From positions 1-10,146 of the forward strand of contig JAKASY010000027.1 of the NCBI GenBank assembly GCA_021817625.1: a stretch of DNA of 10,146 nt. Direction: 5' to 3'. The notes beneath the pieces were generated by a model, which did not search any database, was not told where the DNA came from, and saw only the letters and a program-made list of their open reading frames with translations. Positions 5,378-10,146 of this stretch are shown here, one piece after another. The position numbers and the translations under genes are program-made. Every line of letters begins with the position of its first letter. Position 1 is the stretch's first letter. The DNA is from Bacillota bacterium. Its GTDB lineage: Bacteria; Bacillota_E; JAJZYS01; JAILZS01.

Positions 5378-6717
5378 GGCTTGCCTCCCGACAGGCGGCG
5401 GACGCCCTAGGCCCAAGAGCGGCGGAGGGGGCGGTTCGGACGGACCGAGACTCGTTCCCGGAGCCGCCGGCGCGCGGCTGGGGGGCAGGGGCGCGCGCGC
5501 AGACGCGCGAGCCGTCCGCGCGCGCGGTCGTCGTCGGGGCGGCGGCCGGAAGCTTCCTCGTCCGAGCCGGCTTCGGCCTGCTCCTGCCCGCCCTTCCCGC
5601 GTACATCCGTCAGCATGGCCTGCCCATCCCGGACCTGGGGCTGGCGTCCGGCTTCTATCTCGCCTTCAGCATGGCCGGCATGCTGCTCGTGGCCCCGTTC
5701 GCCGATCGCGTGGGTCACACGCGGGGCCTCCTGGCCGGCAGCGCGGCGTACGTCGCAGGCACGGCGCTCCTGCTGCTCGCGCCGTCGTCGCTCGCCCTGT
5801 TCGTCGGCCGCGGCCTCCAGGGCCTGGCCATGGCCCTGTATGCGCCCGCCGTATTCGGCTACATCGGCACTTCGGTGCCGGCGGCGGACCGCGGCAGCGC
5901 CTACGGCACGGTCGCCTCGGCCCAGATGGCCGGCTTCATGCTCGGCCCCACCGTCGGGGGGCTGGCCCTGGGCGCCGGCGGACCGGCGGCGTGTCTAGCC
6001 CTGGCCGGGGCCGCGGCCGTGGCCACCCTCGCGGTGACGGCGGCCCTGCCGGCGGAGCCGCCCTTCAGACCCGCAGCAGACGCGCCCGCCCGCGGCCTGG
6101 CCTCGCTCGCCGCCCCACTGGGCGCGCTCCTGGCCATGCCGTGGGGTCTAGCGTTTCTCGCCTACACCGTGGGCCAGCAGGTGCCGAACGGCGTGTACAA
6201 CGCCGTCTGGAGCCTCTACATGTTCCACCTCGGGGCGCCGCCGTGGCTCGTGGGCGTGTCGTACGCCACGTGGGCGCTGCCGCTCGTGGTCCTCTCGCCC
6301 CTCTTCGGGCGGCGCGCCAGGGGCGGAGCGGTGGCCACGGGCATGGTCGTGGGCGGGAGCGTGATGGGACTTGCCGCCTTCGCGTACGCGCTTGTCCGGA
6401 GCGCTTACGCGATGGCCGGGATCGGGCTCCTCGAGGGGGTCGGCTCCGCGGTCGTCCTGCCCATGTCGCAGGTGTACCTGGCGGAGCGCGTGCCGCCGCA
6501 TCGCATGTCCGGCACGCAGGCCGTCGCCACGGGGCTCGGCCAGACCGTCGCCCTGGTGGCGGCCGTGGCGTCCGGCTTCGCCTTCCCGATCCGGCCCTGG
6601 CTGCCGTTCGTTCTCGTGGGCGTCTGCCTCGTCGCGGGCACGTGGGCCTTCGCCTTCCTGGCCAGGGCGGCGCGGCCGGGCACGGACACGGGCGTCGTCG
6701 GGGCGCCGGCCGGCTAG
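5374..6717 (+). CDS. MFS exporter, DHA1-like; start codon uncertain (possible CTG)
   Basis: Major facilitator superfamily protein, about 12 hydrophobic segments over bases 5521-6680. Motif A (FADRVGHTRG, about 5698-5727) lies after the second helix. Motif C of proton-coupled drug exporters (GFMLGPTVGG, from about 5932) lies in the fifth. Export of a small molecule or drug by proton exchange is likely; the substrate is unknown. The frame clearly covers the first helix (VVVGAAAGSFLVRAGFGLLL) from about 5527. However, in this frame there is no ATG, GTG or TTG from 5161 to 5670; the first ATG, at 5671, would cut off helix 1. I place a tentative start at CTG 5374, whose bases form CTGA with the aminopeptidase stop, giving about 447 residues with a 50-residue polar lead. 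A base error or a rarer start within 5378-5520 are alternatives. Convergent with the Rieske gene 31 bp away. Confidence 0.82.
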   Translation: MRLASRQAADALGPRAAEGAVRTDRDSFPEPPARGWGAGARAQTREPSARAVVVGAAAGSFLVRAGFGLLLPALPAYIRQHGLPIPDLGLASGFYLAFSMAGMLLVAPFADRVGHTRGLLAGSAAYVAGTALLLLAPSSLALFVGRGLQGLAMALYAPAVFGYIGTSVPAADRGSAYGTVASAQMAGFMLGPTVGGLALGAGGPAACLALAGAAAVATLAVTAALPAEPPFRPAADAPARGLASLAAPLGALLAMPWGLAFLAYTVGQQVPNGVYNAVWSLYMFHLGAPPWLVGVSYATWALPLVVLSPLFGRRARGGAVATGMVVGGSVMGLAAFAYALVRSAYAMAGIGLLEGVGSAVVLPMSQVYLAERVPPHRMSGTQAVATGLGQTVALVAAVASGFAFPIRPWLPFVLVGVCLVAGTWAFAFLARAARPGTDTGVVGAPAG

Positions 6718-6719
6718 AG

Positions 6720-6748
6720 GCGCTCGCTCGCGCCGGCGGCCCGAGCGC
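6720..6748. terminator. Weak bidirectional terminator candidate between convergent genes
   Basis: GCGCTCG (6720-6726) pairs with CGAGCGC (6742-6748) over a 15-base loop. This fills nearly the whole 31-bp gap between the MFS stop and the Rieske stop. The loop is long and no T-tract follows, so termination here is only a possibility. Confidence 0.25.
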
Positions 6749-8533
6749 TCAGGCCTCGGACGCCGTCTCCTCGCTCTCCAGGCTCTCGCCTCGAAGCAGC
6801 CGCAGGGCGTTCTGGGTGGCGGCCAGCACGCGACGCTGGCTTCTCTGCGAGAGCGCAAAGCGCACGCTCCCGCCCACCGCCCGCGCCCTCGCCTGGGGCT
6901 CCGGCCAGCGCCGACTCAGGCGGAGGGCGGCGTCGACGCTCTGGTAGAGGTGGAAGGTCGCGTCCTCGCCCAGGATGGCCTCGAGGTAGGGCGCCTCGAG
7001 GTCCTCGGCCGGCGCCTGCGCCAGGGCGAGCGCCGCCGCGAGCGCTCCGGCCGCCTCGCCGTCGTGGCTGCGCAGCGCCTGGCGGAAAGCGTGCGGGTCG
7101 GCGGCGGGCGTTCGCCCCGTCTCCCATGGGTAGCGGGCGCGGGGCCGGTTGAGGTAGCGCGTCAGCGCGACGTAGCCGAAGCCGTGGTAGACGGCCCGCA
7201 TGAGCGCCCTCGCGAGCGTGGGCGAGCGATCGGCGTAGCGCAGGCTGAGCGCGTCCGTGGCGTTCGCGTACGTCACGAGATGGTGGACGTCGTTCCAGTC
7301 CTCCAGGTTCTGCACCGGGAATCGGCCCTGCCGCTCGACCGCCGCCCAGGCCAGGGCGTCGGCCAGGTCGACCACGCCCGCGCCGGCACGCCGCAGGGCT
7401 TGCACCGCCTCGAGCGTCTCCGAGAGGCCGCCCTCCAGCAGGGCCTCCGCCGCGGAGGGCGCCACGGCGCGCCCGCGCGCGGGCGGCGCCTGCCGCGCCA
7501 TCGCCTCGTCCAGGGCCGCGAGGGTGGGCAGCGCCTCCTGCCAGTCGATGTCCTCCTCGTGGCGGTCGCCGTCCATGGCGTCCGCCAGGACGCCGGCAAG
7601 AAGGCTGCCGGCGAGTGCCGGCGAAGCGCCCCGACCCAGCCACCGCAAGAGGCGCAGGCACTGGCGCGCCTCGTCTAGGACGTGGCCGGTGCTCAGGAAC
7701 ACGTGGTCGGTTGCGGCGCCGATCACCATCTCGGCCACGAGGCGCTCGTCCCCAGTGGCCAGGGCAGCGCGCAGGATGCGCTCCGCCCCGACGGCCTGGC
7801 GCTCGTCCACGAGCGTTCGCAGCTGGCCCACGGCGGCGTCGCCGTCGCCATCGAGCGAGGGCAGGGCGGGGTGGAGCGGGCGCTCGGGCCTGCCGCGCAC
7901 GGCGTCGGCTAGGTGGCGGAAGGCGTGCACGAGGGCGAGCGCGCGCCCGTCCGCGTCGAGCAGCCCCAGCCCCCGCCCCACGCAGACGAGGATCGTGAAC
8001 GCGCTGTCGAAGCCGCGCGTGCGGGCTGCGCTGTAGGCGGCCGCCTGCGCCGCGACGGCCTCCGGCGCCTCCCCCTGCGCGAGGAGGGCGGCGGTGGCCT
8101 TGGCCACCGGGAAGAGGGCGCCGTCGCGCAGGCCCCGCTCGAGCACGAGGCGCGCCAGCGCCCGGTCGTCCTGGATCACGGGCGCGGAGGCCGTCTCGCC
8201 CACGAACAGCCAGCCCGCTTGCTCCCGCACGGGGTAGGCGGGCAGGTCGACGCCGCCGAACGTAAGGCAGCCGCCGGTGGCCAGGTCGAAGCGCCAGTGG
8301 TGCCAGTCGCAGCGCAGGACCCCACCCTCGACGTGGCCCTGGGCCAGCGGGTAGCCCATGTGCGGGCAGCGCGCGTCGAACGCGCGCACCGCACCGCCGG
8401 CACGCACCATCACCAGATGGCGGCCGTCGACGTGGACGTTGCGGGGCCGGCCCTCGACGAGCGCCTCCGCCGGCATGGCGCGGGCGAACCCGTCGACTGG
8501 GGTCGGCTGCGGTGGCAGGGACTCGACGGCCAT
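6749..8533 (-). CDS. Rieske [2Fe-2S] protein fused to a long helical histidine-rich domain
   Basis: 594 residues. Residues about 12-115 are a Rieske ferredoxin-like domain with all four cluster ligands: Cys56 and His58 in CPHMG, Cys75 and His78 in CDWHHW (C-x-H, 16 residues, C-x2-H). Residues about 120-594 are predicted almost wholly helical and are not a ring-hydroxylase catalytic domain. They carry clustered acid/histidine pairs that look like metal ligands: His203 and His207 (HAFRH), Asp276-His277 and His284 (ATDHVFLSTGH), Asp415, His417 and His418 (DWNDVHHLVTYANA), His450 (YHGFGY), His528 (FHLYQ). The pattern recalls questin-oxidase-like oxygenases, but this is from memory and unproven. 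The Rieske part could pass electrons to an active site there. No signal peptide or membrane helix. Start ATG 8533 has AAAGAAGG seven bases upstream. Divergent from the sensor kinase; convergent with the MFS gene. Confidence 0.85.
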   Translation of the reverse strand: MAVESLPPQPTPVDGFARAMPAEALVEGRPRNVHVDGRHLVMVRAGGAVRAFDARCPHMGYPLAQGHVEGGVLRCDWHHWRFDLATGGCLTFGGVDLPAYPVREQAGWLFVGETASAPVIQDDRALARLVLERGLRDGALFPVAKATAALLAQGEAPEAVAAQAAAYSAARTRGFDSAFTILVCVGRGLGLLDADGRALALVHAFRHLADAVRGRPERPLHPALPSLDGDGDAAVGQLRTLVDERQAVGAERILRAALATGDERLVAEMVIGAATDHVFLSTGHVLDEARQCLRLLRWLGRGASPALAGSLLAGVLADAMDGDRHEEDIDWQEALPTLAALDEAMARQAPPARGRAVAPSAAEALLEGGLSETLEAVQALRRAGAGVVDLADALAWAAVERQGRFPVQNLEDWNDVHHLVTYANATDALSLRYADRSPTLARALMRAVYHGFGYVALTRYLNRPRARYPWETGRTPAADPHAFRQALRSHDGEAAGALAAALALAQAPAEDLEAPYLEAILGEDATFHLYQSVDAALRLSRRWPEPQARARAVGGSVRFALSQRSQRRVLAATQNALRLLRGESLESEETASEA

Positions 8534-8540
8534 GACTGCA

Positions 8541-8582
8541 CCTTCTTTGCCGTTCGCCGGCCCCGGGCCCGACCCGGGGCCG
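8541..8582 (-). promoter_or_regulatory. Rieske gene leader: ribosome site and 10-bp hairpin
   Basis: On the minus strand AAAGAAGG (8548-8541) is the ribosome site. Nine bases further upstream is a perfect 10-bp inverted repeat, CGGCCCCGGG (8558-8567) with CCCGGGGCCG (8573-8582), loop of five. It could be an operator shared with the divergent kinase gene, or an RNA stem in the Rieske leader. The 167-bp gap 8534-8700 otherwise shows no convincing -10/-35 pair on either strand. Confidence 0.45.
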
Positions 8583-8700
8583 ACCGCTCAGGCCCAGGCT
8601 AACGCCGCGCGGCCCGGCGCGTAAGGCCCCCGGGGACGACGGCCCCCCGTACCTTTGGCCGGGGTGTGCTCGCTTGCCCGCCGCGCCGGCGGGGGCGATC

Positions 8701-10146
8701 ATGGCGACGGAGGCGAGGCGGGCGATGCCGACGCGCGAGAGTGCCCTGCGGGCCGTCGCGGAGGCGCTCAACGCCAGCACCGACGCGGAGGCCGCCCTGG
8801 ACGCCGTGCTGCCCCACCTCGGCGCCCTGGTCGGTCTGGGCACGGCTTGGGTGTTCCGCTACGATGCCGGCTCAGCCAGTTCCGCGAGGTGGCCGCGGCC
8901 GGCCTTCCCCCGGCCCTGGCGCACGACGGAGCGCGCCCCTTGCGCGAGGGCGCATGCGAATGCCAGCGCCTCTTCCGCCTCGGCCGTCTGGCGCGGGCCG
9001 CGAACATCGTCACCTGCAGCCGGCTCGAGGGGAGCGACGCGGACCGTGGCGGCCTCGTGCGCCACGCCAGCGTGGCACTGGCCAGCGCGGGCCGGCCGCT
9101 CGGCATCCTGAACGTGGCCGCGCCGGGTCGCCACCGCTTCTCACCCGCCGCCTTGGCCCTCATCCAGGCCGTCGCGGGCCAAGTGTCGGTCGCCTTCGAC
9201 CGCGCCGACCTGACGCGCGCCGCCGAGCGCCGGCTGACGCGCATGGCGGCGGCCGCCCGAGCGGGAAGGGAGCTCCTCAGGGTGCGCTGGGAGGCTGAGC
9301 TCTGGCCGCTCGCCGCCACTGCCCTGCGCCACGCCCTCGAAGCGCCGTTCGCCGCCGTGGTCCAGGGCGGACGCCTGCGCGCGCGCATCGAGAGCGACTT
9401 TCGCGCGCACTCCGGCGCGCGGCCGGCGCGCGAGCGTCCGGGGGCCGAGGCCGCGCTCTGGTCGGTGCACGGGCCCGCGGTGCGCCTGGGAGCGCGCAGC
9501 GGCCTGCGCCAGCCTGTGGGCGTGGAGGGCCTGTCGCTGGTGGCGGAGAGCGATCGGCCCGGCGCGTTCGACGGTGCCGACCTCGATGCCGCGGCGGAGA
9601 TCGCCGCCCACCTCCGTCTCGCCCTCGCCGCCCTCCGGGCCCGCCTTGGCGCCCGCGCCCAGGCCGTGGAGGGAGAGCGGCGGCGGATCGCGGCGGATCT
9701 GCACGACGCCGTAAGCCAGCGCCTGTTCGCCGCCTCCCTCTCCTTGGCAAGGGCACGCACGCTGGCAGCAGGGCCGGGGGACGGCGCGGGCGCCGTCGAG
9801 GCCGTGCGCGAGGCCCTGGCTCGGACGGCCGCGAACCTGGCCGACGCACAGGGCGAGATGCAAGCCCTCGTGGGTGCGCTCGGCCCGCGGGCCGGCACGG
9901 ACCTGGGCGACGACGTCCGGCGCCTGGTCGAGCGCCTGGGGGAGGACGCGGGCCCGATGCTCAGCCTGCGCCTGGGAGAGGCGCTCCCGGCTCTCGGGCC
10001 GGAGCGCCACGAGGAGGTGGTGCGCATCTGCCAGGAGGCGCTGCACAACGCCCTGCGGCACGCCAGGGCGGAGCGCGTCGCGGTCGCCCTGCGTCTCGCG
10101 GTGGGTGGCCGGGCCCTCTGCCTCACGGTGGACGACGACGGCGAGA
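8701..10146 (+). pseudogene. GAF-GAF sensor histidine kinase (NarL/LiaS type), apparent -1 frameshift near 8871, 3' truncated by window
   Basis: Two reading frames together make one kinase. Bases 8701 to about 8871 encode the start of a GAF domain (ESALRAVAEALNASTDAEAA ... GTAWVFRYDAG). Left unshifted, this frame turns into non-family sequence and stops at 9111. From 8871 the frame one base back continues it (LSQFREVAAAGLPPALAHDG) and stays open to the window end. Restoring one C in GGCTCAG (8869-8875) rejoins them. Corrected layout: GAF1 residues about 15-165 with Cys86, Cys88, Cys106; GAF2 about 180-300; HisKA_3 dimer/phosphoacceptor with RRRIAADLHDAVSQ, His335 at bases 9702-9704; ATPase domain with N-box EALHNALRHA (Asn450) and the G1 start VDDDGE at the edge. 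No membrane helix, so cytosolic. ATG 8701 or ATG 8725 (GAGG six bases before) may start it. The partner response regulator probably lies downstream. It may be an intact gene with a sequencing error. Confidence 0.8.

Noticed and set aside
3488..5416. Long minus-strand open frame over the 3D and aminopeptidase genes
   Set aside because: Biased composition (Ala/Gly/Arg/Val runs), no recognisable domain, wholly antisense to two well-supported genes.
6371..7678. Plus-strand open frame antisense to the Rieske gene
   Set aside because: Arg/Ala-rich shadow of GC-rich codons with no motif; the minus strand carries intact Rieske ligands.
8866..8880. Programmed -1 ribosomal frameshift in the kinase
   Set aside because: No slippery heptamer at the junction and no convincing stimulatory structure at the right distance; a missing C explains it more simply.
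8768..10126. Minus-strand open frame opposite the histidine kinase
   Set aside because: Extreme Arg/Ala/Ser bias and no domain; the plus strand shows the H-box and N-box of a kinase.

Overview
The window is very GC-rich throughout, with third positions almost always G or C. GTG/TTG starts, strong AAGGAGG-type ribosome sites, a 3D (YuiC/YocH-like) wall-hydrolase protein and a GAF histidine kinase of the NarL/LiaS type suggest a high-GC Bacillota lineage (Thermaerobacter/Symbiobacterium-like). Chloroflexota or Actinomycetota are not excluded; this is an inference from gene style, not a database result. All genes look chromosomal and housekeeping/accessory. I see no transposon, phage, tRNA, rRNA or CRISPR.

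Layout, left to right. (1) 1-1184: the 3' end of an ABC transporter ATPase gene, overlapping by ATGA a six-helix ABC-2 type permease; together they are an export pair. (2) 1235-3070, minus strand: an S9 prolyl-oligopeptidase-type serine peptidase, convergent with the permease. (3) 3071-3424: a 354-bp divergent intergenic region rich in palindromes, with a candidate promoter at its AT-rich island. It is framed by a near-perfect inverted repeat built around the Shine-Dalgarno-like sequences of both flanking leaders. (4) 3425-4252: a secreted 3D-domain protein with a Gly/Ser linker and a His/Arg/Tyr-rich tail, followed by a 13-bp GC hairpin. (5) 4367-5377: a P1-family (DmpA/BapA) self-processing aminopeptidase. 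(6) about 5374-6717: a DHA1-like MFS exporter with no ATG/GTG/TTG start at a plausible place. (7) 6749-8533, minus strand: a two-part protein, Rieske [2Fe-2S] domain plus a long helical, histidine-bearing domain. (8) 8701-10146: a GAF-GAF-histidine kinase, interrupted by an apparent one-base frameshift near 8871 and cut by the window edge.

How they may work together: the ABC pair, wall protein, two peptidases and MFS exporter suggest envelope maintenance, peptide turnover and export. The aminopeptidase and MFS gene appear to form a tight or coupled unit. The Rieske gene and the sensor kinase are divergent and may share control; the kinase's first GAF domain has a CxC...C cluster that could sense redox or gas. 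No single operon unites the window, and I do not see a clear defence system. The best candidates for something undescribed are the paired Shine-Dalgarno-in-loop inverted repeats of the divergent region and the Rieske-helical fusion enzyme.
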